A stretch of 64,000 bases of DNA from Dissophora ornata (lineage: Eukaryota; Mortierellomycota; Mortierellomycetes; Mortierellales; Mortierellaceae): assembly GCA_025201705.1 (NCBI GenBank), contig MU616601.1, positions 1-64,000 on the forward strand, read 5' to 3'. Below the pieces are notes generated by a model. It was given only the letters and a program-made list of their open reading frames with translations. It did no database searches and was not told where the DNA came from. The first letter of the stretch is position 1; every line of letters starts with the position of its first letter. Below, piece by piece: positions 10,490 through 21,898 of the stretch. Position numbers and translations under genes: made by a program.

Positions 10490-13400
10490 TTATGCACCAC
10501 CGCCGCTGCGGTCGGTCGTCTTAGCCTTGATACCATAATCAATGTCTCTCTGGTTCTCGACATGGACCACAATCTTGGAGAATGCTGATCGGCTGGCATG
10601 CTCCTTCAATCCGCCCATCACTTCCAAGAACTCGTTAAACTCGATCGCACCCGAATTGTCCATGTCGACCTGTCACAGCATTTTCAACAATAGCAGCACG
10701 TTAGAAAGAACAAATATTTTAGCCAAGGAAAAGTAACAAATAGCATTGAAGCGACTAACCTCATCGATAATGCTCTGCAAGACTTGAGCATCGACCTGCA
10801 TGTCCAAGTTTTTCAGCACCTCTCCGAGATCCTGACCGTCAATGTGGCCATCGCCATCTTTATCCAATGCTCCAAAGACCTTGTGGAACTCTGCCAACTC
10901 TTCGGGATTAAACTGAGCACGTGAATAAAACGAGTCAGGGACACTTGATCCAGTCGATGACTTTCCTCCCAAGCGGCCCCAGAAGCTCTTGTGCTCACCA
11001 CCTTCCGTCGTTGCATGACCAACGGCAGCGTCGGGGACATTTGTGGGGTATGCAATAGGACTGACAGGCAATCCCATAGTGGTCAGGAACTTCTTTGCAT
11101 CCTCAGTCTCCTTGATCTGACGGGCCTGGTCCCAGTGCAATTCTTCAGCCATGATCTCTACAACTCTTGGCAAGGCATCCAAAGCAGCGTGGACGTTCAA
11201 GAAAGCCAAGCGGAGACGGCGAGCCAAGACATCAACAGCTGTGCAGGCGTATTCACGTCTCACTGCATAGCGGATCTCAGCTTCAATGTAAGGGTACTGG
11301 CCCGAGATCCTCCTTCCAAAGACGGGCCAACGCCTTCCTGTCGAATGTGCCAGCGAGGCCACAGCCCAGGCACGGTCACCGTAGCTGTTAGCCAAGTGCT
11401 GAGCGATCTCGGTCTCCAGTCCAAACTGCTGAATCAGACGAATAAACATAGTCTTGCTGTATCCATGCGATCCGATCAGTTTGACGCGGTCTGTCGAGCA
11501 TCCACGGCTGGGCTCTAGTTTGAACTCCTTGATGGCCTTGTCGATAGTCTCAGAAGCCATAGCGCGGTAGGTTGTCCACTTGCCTCCTGCAATGGTCAAT
11601 AAACCGCTGGCACTGACGTTGATCATGTGGTTACGAACCAGACCCTCGGTACTCTTTGCAGATGGATCACGGACCAAGGGACGGATGCCAGACCAAGCTG
11701 CCAAGACATCTCCGCGGCGGACCTTCACATCAGGGTGGAGGTAGTTCTTGACCTCACCCAAGATCCAATTGATCTCCTCTTCTGTCGCCATAGGGTTCTG
11801 CGTAACCTCAGTCGCCGAATCAGTTGTTCCTGCAATAGTGTTTCCTTGCCAGGGCAAGAAGAAAATGACTCTACCATCACTGGTAGCGGGATCCAAAAGA
11901 CCCATATTTCCAGGACTGTAGTAGTTAGGAAGAATAATGTGGACACCAGCGGACGGCGAGACAATAGACTGAATCGAGGGATCGTCCAACTGGCGAATTC
12001 CATCTGTGAAAGGTCCAGTGGCGTTAATGATTCCCTTGGCCTTGATATTGAATTCCTTGCCAGACAAGTTGTCTTTGAGACGAGCTCCACACAAGCGATT
12101 GTTTGCGTCCTTGTGCAACTCTGTAACCTCGACGTGGTTGGTAATGACTGCACCATACTGAACTGCGGTCAATCCAAGGGCGACATTCATGCGGGAATCA
12201 TTGTGTTGGCCATCGTAGTACACCATGGCTCCAACCAATCTGTCGTTCTTGAGCATAGGGAACGCTTCCAGGGCTTTGCCTCTGCTCAGAAAGTAGCTGC
12301 TCTCCATGCCCTGATGACCCGCGAGCAGATCGTACGCCTTTGATCCAGCCCAGTAGTATGGCACTTGCCACCATCTAGTTATAAATAGGTTGATGCATTA
12401 GCTCGCAAAATCGTTTTTCGCTCCTTTTTCTTCTAGACAATAAAGTGAAAGTGGGTGGCTTACTTGTAGATGGGCAACATGATGGGTAGTTGGTAACTGA
12501 GATAAGGGGCAATCTTCAAAAAGTTGGCACGCTCGTTCAGCGCCTCCTTCACAAGCTTGTACTGTTCAATATCCAGCTCATGAACGGCCTTCTCCAGGTA
12601 TCGAACTCCACCATGAACTAGCTTGGTCGATCTTGATGACGTTCCTATGATGACCAAACATGAATGATAAACGCAAATACATGGAACAAGTCAGTTTCAT
12701 CTCATCTTTTCCTATGGTTGCACCACGGAAGTGATAACGCCGATTTTTCTGAAAGAACAGCCTTGCAATGCACGTGTTGCTCGACATTGTAGATGAAAGG
12801 GGGAAATTCAGATACTGGCGTGCTTTGTGACCATGGCATGTAGTCTGATCTATCAGGTATTTCGAGGGAAACACCTCTGCTCATCTACATGCGCCCCTCT
12901 CCATTACTATGACTCAACGAATTGCTGTAAACAGAACACACAACTCCAAATATTAAATCACAGAGCCAAATTTAGCGACTCTCATCTGCCTAGGATCGCT
13001 CCTCCTATTTCCAGGTTCCGCTCTCAGATGCCACATCGCTACGCCTTTTATCGTCCCCTCTCGGTCGATTGCTCATATATCTACCATGAGGAGCATGTCT
13101 TTTTTTTTATGCCTCTCGAGCTCGTTTTCATGAAGACATGTTTTCATTGATCTCTTTTTTTTTAACCGATGTGGTTCCTTCGGAGAAAAAGGCGGTTCAT
13201 ATGAGTGTGGATGACCAAGTAGCTGCAACTTACCAGAGGAAAAGTCGTCGCGTTCAACCATGGCAACCTTCAGTCCTCGGGTAGCGGCATCCACTGCACA
13301 TCCTGCGCCAGTGGCACCACCTCCAATGATCAGTAGATCGAAAACGTCCGATTCTTCATCTTTCGAGTCGTCTGCTTGAGCTACTGCGATAGAATCTGAT

Positions 13401-13741
13401 CCTCCAGGGGTTGCTGATGAAGAGGCCTTCTCTTTGGCTGCAATAATATCCTTGATCGCGCCAGGACCCTCCTGCAACATCCGGATCATCTCATCGCGTG
13501 AAGGTGGGGCCCAAAATGCATGGGGACGAGTAGGATCTCTTGAAGCCTGCTGGGGTTCCAAGTAGATCATCGAAGAATGGGGAGGGTATTCGAAATTATC
13601 ATCATCAAGGGATCGTCTCTGTTGAAGGTTGTAGTAGTATCCTGTCAGGGCTAGGGTGGTGGCACCAGCGGTAGCGTAAGCTGCTTTTCGGCCAAACGAG
13701 GTTGCGTGTCGGGCACCGGTCGCGGGAATTCGGCGCCACAT
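10490..13741 (-). CDS. GUT2: Mitochondrial FAD-dependent glycerol-3-phosphate dehydrogenase with C-terminal EF-hands
   Basis: Four exons: 13741-13234, 12644-12464, 12374-10760 and 10669-10490, about 827 residues, all phases consistent. The enzyme oxidises glycerol 3-phosphate to dihydroxyacetone phosphate on the outer face of the inner mitochondrial membrane and passes electrons to ubiquinone. The N-terminus is Arg/Ala-rich with a hydrophobic stretch (ATAGATTLALTGYYY), fitting a mitochondrial presequence and membrane anchor. The dinucleotide motif DLLIIGGGATGAG begins the FAD domain, and DFSSGTSSRSTKLVHGGVRYLE spans intron 1. The C-terminus carries two EF-hand loops, DKDGDGHIDGQD and DMDNSGAIEFNE, the second interrupted by the last intron. 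Animal enzymes have such calcium-binding hands; the budding-yeast enzyme lacks them. Intron 1 (589 bp) is long for this window. Confidence 0.93.
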
Positions 13742-15245
13742 TGCGAGAGAGCTAGATCAGTTTTTGAGTGGAGGTGAAAGAGAGAGAATGCAATGACTCT
13801 GGGCCAGATTTGTTGAATCCAGGAGAAAGGGAATGAGGAATGAAGAAAGAGAAGAGAGATCAGAATTGAGGAGGGAAGAGTATCAACCAGTAATTTAACG
13901 CGCACGGCGCATTTTCCCAAACCCTCTCGCTTCTCTTCTGTGATCCACGTTTTTCGGAGTGGGGGGTCCCCGGATCAACAACAACAGCAGCAGCAACAAC
14001 AACGACAACAACGACAACAACAACAACAACAACAACACCTACACCAACAATGAAGTGCCACTCCTGTCGATGGGCTATCTAAAGTTACATACATTGAGAC
14101 CCAAATGCGATCATGACCGTGAACTGCCTCACCTTCTTTATTTTTACATACTGCGATGGTACAGCGCGTGTCAATTTCCGTTAGACTACAGTAGTGACTC
14201 TTCTCCCCAGGAAGAAAAAAAGGCATTGTTGTTTTGCCGATGAAGGTTGGGAAAAGAAGGCCCGTGGCGGACCCCCAAGAATGAAATGTTTACTCTCTAT
14301 AACTGTTGTGCCCATGGCGAGGGAAGAACGCGCCAAAGATTGACTAGCACATTGGCTGAATCAGGGGTGCGGATAAGAGATGCCGCAAGGATTGCAATGC
14401 AGGCCAGTAACCCATGTGAAATCGTATCGAATCATCGAAGACTCCGCCCAAACTCTCTTTTCTACCCTCTTTTCCCGCTCTTGATTCTGGTTTTTTTTTA
14501 TACATCTTTGGTCATAATGACCTGTTGATAGAAGGACCTGGGCATAGTTGATGGATCTGGGTATATGATATTCTCGAGGTTACGTCCGTATTGGTATGAA
14601 GTTGTTGTAACACTCGTCGCGACTCGCCCTCCAGCAGATGATCCTCCATCGTCGATTCCGCCATGAGGACATGGTGATACAGTTAATAGCATAGTACACA
14701 ATGACGTCCTTCGTGTGGTAGCCTCTTGTTGTCGGGCCGCGCGACCCCACTAAATCATTTGAGCGTCTACTGCAACTCTCATGGGAAGTTGAGAGACTGG
14801 GGTTAACATTCCTGCGAGCATGATTGACAGAGATTGGATCACAGGTCTCCAAGGCCTGATAATAATATGCGAATGGATGGCCGGGGTATTCCAAATTGCA
14901 GGGAGAAGGCGGCGATAAGCAGAATGGACTAGGATAATGAATTCGATTTTGCCACTATAGCATCTTCTGACATAGAGACTAACAGCTGGATCCCTTACAG
15001 CTTGTTCTTGTAGTCAGGCTCGAGGAACGCCTCTGCTTCTTTTGCGCGCCATTGACGGCTTTGCGCGATGCGTCACGCGAACGACTCTCATGACCCCTTA
15101 ATGAAGACGGTACAGGCTCGGCATTGGGACGCCAGTTCAGCCGAAGGCATGCATCGATCGATGAATTAAATATTTTTTTTTTGTTGTCTATACAAATACA
15201 ATTATGCAGGCTTCTCTTTCGTCTCTCAAACTCTTCAGGACTTCT
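13742..15245. other. Intergenic, 1.5 kb, with one microsatellite
   Basis: Upstream of the GUT2 gene and downstream of squalene epoxidase. Apart from the CAA/CAG/CGA triplet repeat near its left end, no gene, RNA gene or transposon was recognised. Open frames here lack protein character. Confidence 0.45.
13975..14037. repeat. Imperfect CAA/CAG/CGA trinucleotide microsatellite
   Basis: About 63 bp of triplets, mostly CAA with CAG and CGA interruptions. It encodes Asn- or Cys-rich runs only in chance frames and lies outside any gene model, about 230 bp upstream of the GUT2 start. Confidence 0.8.
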
Positions 15246-17257
15246 CTACGCTTTGAATTCGCTCCACATGACAGGTAGCAGGACTACACATGCAGTCCAC
15301 ATTACACTAAAAGCCTTAAAGAATGTGGCTGGCACCTCGGCCCATGTTGCCTTGTGGAACATCAGCCAGATAGAGTGCAAAGCCACAGCATAGAAATGGT
15401 ACACAAGTACCATCCGGCGACGCGTGATTCCTGACAAAAGCCCTACAGGCCCTGTGATGCACTCGCCACCCATCGTGAAGTAGCTGAAGCATCCGTCACG
15501 AAGCACAATCAAGTTTTCATCTATCATATCGTAGACAAAGTCGTTGTTAGTTTTATCGACGCCTTGTACACATTCCCAGGGACCAGGGTGATCCTCTTTT
15601 TTTTTCTGAATCTTACCTCCACCTGAGAATAGGGAATACAGAGCTTGGGCGAGTACATTAACGACACCGCTCAGCTCCTTCCTCTTCCAAAAGAATAGTT
15701 CCATCTGGACCATGGTCTCCTCCTGGTCCTTTGTGACATCACCGTCGAGCATATCCCTGAGATACACAACGTCGTTCAACGCTACCGTCATACCGCCTCC
15801 CGTGAGCGGGTGTCGCATGTTCATGGCGTCACCCAAAAGAATAACTCCGAGATCTGAGCTGGTCGAAGGGGGCAAGAAACTGTTGGGCATTGAACGCAGA
15901 CGCTCCGTTTCAAGAGCAGACATAAACTGCTTTTGAACAGTGGCGGGCAGTTGAGGGTACACCACTGTCTCAAGGTATGATCGCAATGCTCCCGTACTGG
16001 CAGAGGGCAACTTTCCGGGGATATCGACCAAGATTCGTGTGTCCCTTGTCGAGATCTGATACATAAGAATGGGTGAAGGAGTGGCGAGAATGACGTGGCC
16101 GTGGTTGGGGAATGGCAGTTGGACATCCTTCATGATAAAACTAGAAAACCATAGGAGGAGAGGTATCGTTAGAAGTCTATATAACAATCGATAGTATATC
16201 GTTCGTATGTGAAGCATAGCTTACCCGACGAAATGGGAGGTGGTGGTGACAGTCTTGTGGATAAACTGCTTGCGGAACTTTGAAAAGCATCCATCGGCAA
16301 TAACCGTCAGCGGCGCAAAGTACTGTGAAGTGACAGAATGGGTTATTGAATCCGCTGATGATGCCGTCGAGTCTTTTTTGTGGGTGCAAGTGATACCGAT
16401 CACACGAACACCATCATCGTCGTGAACCATGTCATTGACTGTGGCCTCCACAACCGTGACACTAGAGATTGGGCGCAGAAAGTAAATTAGGTCGGACGTT
16501 TGCGTATCGGTTTCATTTTCGGATCGTTCAGTCACAGTATCTCTCATACTTGCGAGTCTGAGAAGCAGCGGTTCTAAGTTTCTGGATGAACCGGCCGTGA
16601 TGGAAAGATCGTCCCTGATATTGCTTGCCAGTCCCAGGATCCGTCAGATACGGAATATGAACATGCTCTGATCCGCGGATAATACCATATCCATATGTTG
16701 GGATTGCATCGATTCCCTCCAGACATTCTGTCAGCCCGAGCTCCTTCAATGCTTTGCATCCTCCAGGCTGCAACAACTCTCCAACAATGCGATCAGGCTC
16801 GTTCAGGTCTCGCTCTACAATGATAGGTTGGACATATTTGATCGTAAGTTGTCTGTGCAACAGCTCAAAATATTTTAGGGGCGAGTGGGCGAAGACAAAT
16901 CAGGCCGTTTTTCAATACCACTCCAGCAACTGCAGATCAGGCAGAGATGCAATTGGGACTGAACTCACCGAGCAAAAGAACCTGCTTGCCTTGCTTGGCA
17001 AATGTGGCGGCAAAAGCAGACCCGAGAACACCGGCGCCGACGACGATGATGTCGAACTTCGATTCGTTCTCAGGGACAGGCGCAGTGGCCAGGGACGGGG
17101 TCAGGGCCTATCATACGCGATTGGAATGTAGGAAATTAATGTGAGAAGCGGCTTGATTCGCTGTGGAAACAAAGACAAGGAGTGGCAAGGACCAAGGACG
17201 CTAAAGTGCACGCTGCACGCGAAAGTGATGGCTGTTGCTCCTTACGTTTCCAGGCAT
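15246..17257 (-). CDS. ERG1: Squalene epoxidase (squalene monooxygenase), ergosterol pathway
   Basis: Five exons: 17257-17246, 17107-16969, 16814-16550, 16461-16225 and 16140-15246, giving 515 residues. It converts squalene to 2,3-oxidosqualene with FAD, NADPH and O2 at the ER membrane and is the target of allylamine antifungals. Motifs seen: FAD-binding DIIVVGAGVLGSAF, the ERDLNEPDRIVGELLQPGG block at the exon 2/3 junction, and the second FAD motif LLGDAMNMRHPLTGGG. Two hydrophobic segments close the C-terminus (around MVLVYHFYAVALHSIWL and FKAFSVMWTACVVLL). The frame of exon 2 has stops just upstream and no ATG, so the start is placed in a 12-nt first coding exon (Met-Pro-Gly-Asn) at 17257, followed by GTAAGG and joined in phase to an acceptor at 17108. 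That micro-exon is an inference; the rest is secure. Confidence 0.92.
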
Positions 17258-18021
17258 GTATACTACGTTTTTATTGGTATATTAGTCTAGAGAGGGGTAT
17301 GTGAGGAAAGTGCTGTCGTGCCGAGATGCAAGGATGGCAGCGATGGAGAGATGAGGAATAAAAAGGATGAGAGATGGGAATGAAAGCATGAGAGGGCCAG
17401 AGGCAAGGAGGACAGCGACCGCCTTTATCTGTTGGTCTCCCAGCCTAGACGGAGATCGCCCTGGCTTTCTTTTTTTTTTTTTAGTTTGCTGCAGGTGCTG
17501 CGATTCAATTTGAGCGACATTAGAATAAGTAGTTTTGGCTGCAGGCTGGAAAAAAAAATCAGGCCACCCTTTCCGAACTGTTTGTTTGTTGTAGTCACCA
17601 GCCGATCCATCTAGTCTTCTCTGTCTCCCCTCCCCCTCCACGCTTCCCATTCCTTTCCCTTTCTCTCCCATGGCGACAAGGAGTGGTACAACAGCTATTG
17701 AACGATATCCTCAGTTTACTAGAGAGATGCAACGACATCCAAGCTCGGCTCAGCACCGCGTAGACCAATGTACCCTCTACGCACATCACAACCCTAAAAC
17801 AAACCTCGATGGATCAAAGTGGCGTGAGCTCAGGGCAAAACATTATGGCACCCCTCCTGAGCTATGAAAAACATGCCTTGACTATCATATGTCAGTATGC
17901 ATCAATGGTACCCTCGGACCAACCAATTACAATGCTCTCGCTGCTTGTCCCACCGTTATGAAATGCACGCGTTGTCCTATACTACACTTCATTTCTGGTC
18001 GAAAATGATTACAGGTGTCTA
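17258..18021. other. Intergenic, no gene recognised
   Basis: Upstream region of squalene epoxidase and 3' flank of the CCNDBP1-like gene. Short T- and A-runs near 17470 and 17550; nothing else supported. Confidence 0.4.
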
Positions 18022-19370
18022 TTACTTTTGAAAAACAGTGTCAAGGATCTTCTTTGCCTGTGTCTCACACATGTCTAACCATTTCTCATGCTCTGTTTGA
18101 CCACGAACAAACAACCGTCCGACAAGGATGCAATCGTGGTTCTTGCGGTTCAACTCCTGCAGCATCTCAACGATCGCAGACTGATCCTGTGGACTATAGA
18201 GAGAGGTCGCAATCTCATCCGCCAAGGCTACGATTCCTCCAGCACGATCGTAGAGCTGGTCGCACATCATTGCAAGATCTGAGGACTTGAGAGAAATCGT
18301 TGAGGAACTTGTTGACGATGGTGCTGCTGCTGTTAGCACATTAGACTGGGTATCGAGGCAACGCTGCTGCAGCTTCTTGAGCAGCATCCTGGTCAGCTTC
18401 AAGAGAGCATTCGCACGGACACTTAATTGCTTCTCCTCCTCAGTCATCTTTTCATCATCGTTCCAGCTATCGTCACTCTCGCTTCCGCTGCCATCCCCAT
18501 CCTCGTCCTCATTACCACCCTTGTCGTCATTGGAATCGATCATATCCTGGACTTCAGCAATTGCATCCTCCATGGTAGACATCATATCTCCCAACTTCTT
18601 GGCCACTGCCTGTCGGTTCGATCGACTAGCCTGTTCAAAGATTTGACATGCCTCCCAAACGATTCCTGTCTTGACCAAATATCCATCTTCTGTCTTTGCT
18701 GTTTCTCCCTTTAATACTGATGATGAGGACTCTACAGCCTTCTTACTCAAGCCATGCACGTCTCCCTTGAGGCTCAGCGTTTGCTCCTGGATCTGAACCT
18801 CTTCAACCTTGTTAACCAAAAACTCATTCAAGAGTCCAGCGGTTGCCAAAAAGATGTTGTTTGCCAAGACTTGGATCTCGCACTTGTAGGCCTGTCCTGC
18901 AACCTTGACTGGAATCGATTCCACAAAGCCGGCAAGACGAAAACAGGTCTCTGCGAGGGCATCGATCATACCAACGACAGTCTTTGTCTCTGCCGGGGGT
19001 TTACATGCTAGTGTCGCCTTTGTCACGTCGTTCGATAAGAGCTTTCCGAGCCCAGCTATATGTGACAGACACAGAACGCCATCATTAGCGACAAGTATAT
19101 CAAACGATAAAAACCGTGCACCAGGGGGTCCTACATACCGAGACGAACACCAAATGACTCGCCATCCCATGTCTCTTCATCTTGCTGTTCCTGCGGATTC
19201 TGAGAAGCCGTGGTGGTAGAACCATTTAAGCTCAGGTTATTGTTCAGCTGCTCCACCAAAGCATCCAGAGTCTCTGGGATTGCAGGGACCAAGAGCGGCT
19301 GCGGCTTGACTACATAGCCCATAGCCATTTCGACTAGACTACGGATCTTTTGCTGTGCTTCTTCTGTCAT
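18022..19370 (-). CDS. Cyclin-D1-binding protein 1-like (CCNDBP1/GCIP family) helical protein
   Basis: Two exons, 19370-19139 and 19055-18022, 421 residues. The sequence is almost entirely amphipathic helix, beginning MTEEAQQKIRSLVEMAMGY. Blocks resembling the GCIP/CCNDBP1 family include SNDVTKATLACKPPAETKTV, AEVQDMIDSNDD and the C-terminal DRAGGIVALADEIATSLYSP followed by a helical end. A central Asp/Glu/Ser-rich linker (about residues 225-260) separates two helical bundles. Animal members bind cyclin D and helix-loop-helix factors and are cytoplasmic/nuclear; the fungal role is unknown. The family call comes from pattern recognition and is moderately sure; the gene itself is well supported by a single long second exon with consistent phase. 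Confidence 0.7.
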
Positions 19371-19583
19371 TATGGCGTTCTCTTTAGTATTCTGAGTGCT
19401 CTATAGCTGGCGGTCGTCCCGAAGTCCTGAAGTCCTGATCTCGAAGCCGAAGGTGAATGAGCAGACAGGTTGTTGTTTGCATTTAGAAAAAAAAAAAAAA
19501 AACACACACACAACACACACACTCAATCACGTGGACCAACTTCATGCAGCTTTCTTGGAAAAGGTCGTTTATTGAACTTTCGT

Positions 19584-21327
19584 CTAAGTCTCGGACGCTT
19601 CGTCAACGTTAACTCGTACTTGATCTTGCTGCATACTGCCAGCAGCTGTAGTTGAATCCACGCTCTTTTCCTCAGGGCTTGATACATCCTTGTCAATAAT
19701 GCTCGAGCACGTCTGATATGTCTTGCTACCGCCACCCATCTTTTCATCCTCCTTTGTCAGTGGCGGTAGCAGTGGTGAATTTGGTGTGCCGTAGTTGCCA
19801 GTCATCCCAGCGGTTGCTGGAGGAAGGGATGCGGCTCCTACTACATTTGCCTGTTTGTGTCCCTTTGCAATAAACTCGACCATCGCCTCGCGGACGTCAG
19901 ATGTCGTTTGCATCACATCCATCGCATTCGCAACACTGATCTGGCATGTCAACTCGATGATACTCGATGTGCAGTCCGTTACCAGGAGGGCGCAGTGCCG
20001 ACCGTCAAACAAAGGATGCGCCCTGGCAAATTTGAGAAACGCCTGTCGCACTCTAGGAACTGATGTTGTGTAATCAACAAAGATCTTGCATTCTGCTATC
20101 TGCTGTGGTGAATTCCTGGACCAGTTTTGGAAGATCTGTACCAGGTATGCCAAGGTTTCGTTTTGTAGATACGTTAGTGACATCAAATGTAAATTGAGCA
20201 GTGATACTGGCCGATAGAAGCATGGACATTTGCGTTCGCAAATAGTTTAAAGAAACCTTACATTGGCTAGGAACCAAGTGAGAGGAACAACCATTCGTCG
20301 CTCATCCAATGTCCTAACAATGACGTACTGCGACTGGATCTCTTCAATATGCCCAACCTCGCCATTAACCTTGACCTGATCCTCGAGCAGAAACGGCTGT
20401 GTCAGGGCGATCGTCAAAGACGCCAGTGCATTCTACAAGACCGAGTCGTCAAAAGGATGTGTCAAAAGATAGCGTCAAACCCATCCATTACTGATCCAGA
20501 ATTCTGAATAGTATTGCGTAGTACACCATTAGTTGCTTCTTACCTCTATCGACGGCTTCGCTGCAAATCCCAGCAGCAGTGCTGAAACACTTGCACTTGC
20601 CAGCAACGAAACGCCAACCTGCCACGCATCCGGAAAAGTCATGGCGATACCAGCCAATCCTAGAGTCCATACCATGCCCTGCACAATCCTGGTAATGACA
20701 ACGATCTGTGTTTCGACCTCTCTACCCCTCTTGGAATGCGAATCCTTTAAATGTGTATTGTTCCTGGCCACAACCATGGAAATGCATTTGATCATCATGA
20801 CCAACAGGTAAGAGATCGAAAAGAGCAGGATAATGATAAGAGTGTGATTCACAGCACTGTAAACGCCGGTGGGAAGTGTAATGAGCTGAATAGTGATCAG
20901 CAACGCGAGGGTTGGAAACATGACGAATGTGGGCTTCTTGCTATCATGTATGTTGACCGTTCACGAACAATTATGACAACGCATATTCTGTTAGAGAGTG
21001 AGAACAATTACAACAAAACAACAGACGGTTATTATATATATTATGGTGCGCTGGTTACCAGTATTGGACAACGTCATCGTCAAACTGCCATATTGTCTTT
21101 TTGGCGATACGCTTGAATATGAATGTGAGGATTAGGTGAAGGATAACCGCCCCTGCAGTGACTCCTAGGATTATAAACGCAGCTGTCACCGTGGCCTATA
21201 TGAGAGTAGAGAGCAAGGCGTGAGATATACCGGGGTTAAGCTTTCTGCATGGCTTTAAGGTTGAATAACCTACCATCGGCTGGGACGTTGGGACGGATGT
21301 CGACGTCGTTGTTGTGTTGGAGTCCAT
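19584..21327 (-). CDS. MscS-family mechanosensitive ion channel
   Basis: Five exons: 21327-21274, 21195-21059, 20940-20544, 20432-20262 and 20135-19584, 436 residues. Four hydrophobic segments are predicted: about residues 20-44, 67-90, 95-118, and a last one leading into the pore-lining helix SVSALLLGFAAKPSIENALA, whose Gly/Ala spacing is typical of MscS. The beta-domain follows (LEDQVKVNGEVGHIEEI, then VPLTWFLANIFQNWSR), then the alpha/beta domain beginning with FVDYTTSVPRVRQAF. It lacks the EF-hand and extra N-terminal helices of ascomycete Msy1/Msy2, so it is closer to the compact bacterial/organellar type. The last ~90 residues are polar and probably disordered. Likely membrane: ER, plasma membrane or mitochondrial, undetermined. 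Exon 5 was placed at 20135 because it joins LAN to IFQNWSR in phase. Confidence 0.85.
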
Positions 21328-21898
21328 GACCACTTGCGTGTAATGATACTGCAGTGGATGAGGGTCGAAGAGTTGGGTGTGTGGTGGGGCGAAGTGTACG
21401 CATGAGGAAAAGAATCGAAAAGAGAAAAGAGAAAAGAGAAAGAGCAAAGCAAACTGCAACAAGGTCAGGCCGGTAACGGCATGTCCACGTCCCCATTATT
21501 CCCCTTTTTATTTGGGCGCATGACTTGTAGTTTGTAAGAAATAAGGTGGGACAGTGCCAGAAATCCAACTTTTTATTTCTTCAAAAAAAAAAAGGGGGGT
21601 TAAGATGTCAAAGTGCTGTCGCCAGCAAGCAATGACGAATGCCTTAACACGGTCTGTTCCTGTGGAGGAACAGAGTTGGTGTCTGGTAGTCTTTTTTCGA
21701 TCAGGGCCACGAATGACCCGACAGAAAAACGTCCATTCCTACCCGGAGGATTGCTAACTAGCTCTCAACTCGTGTCAACACAAAGAGCAGACAATTCGAT
21801 CGCTCTGACTTAAATGTCTACCTGTGACTGCTCTACCTTAATGTTGGACAATGGGACCTGTTTTGAACATGTTGCTGCACTTTATTGAAACGTGTGGT
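21328..21898. other. Intergenic between MscS channel and ERD1-like gene
   Basis: CT-rich on the minus strand just upstream of the channel start (GAAAAGA repeats around 21415-21450 on the plus strand). An A/G run lies at 21583-21599. No gene seen. Confidence 0.4.

Noticed and set aside
12645..13233. Open frames inside the long first intron of the glycerol-3-phosphate dehydrogenase gene
   Set aside because: Flanking exons join in phase across the interval (DFSSG to TSSRS), and the frames inside have no protein character.
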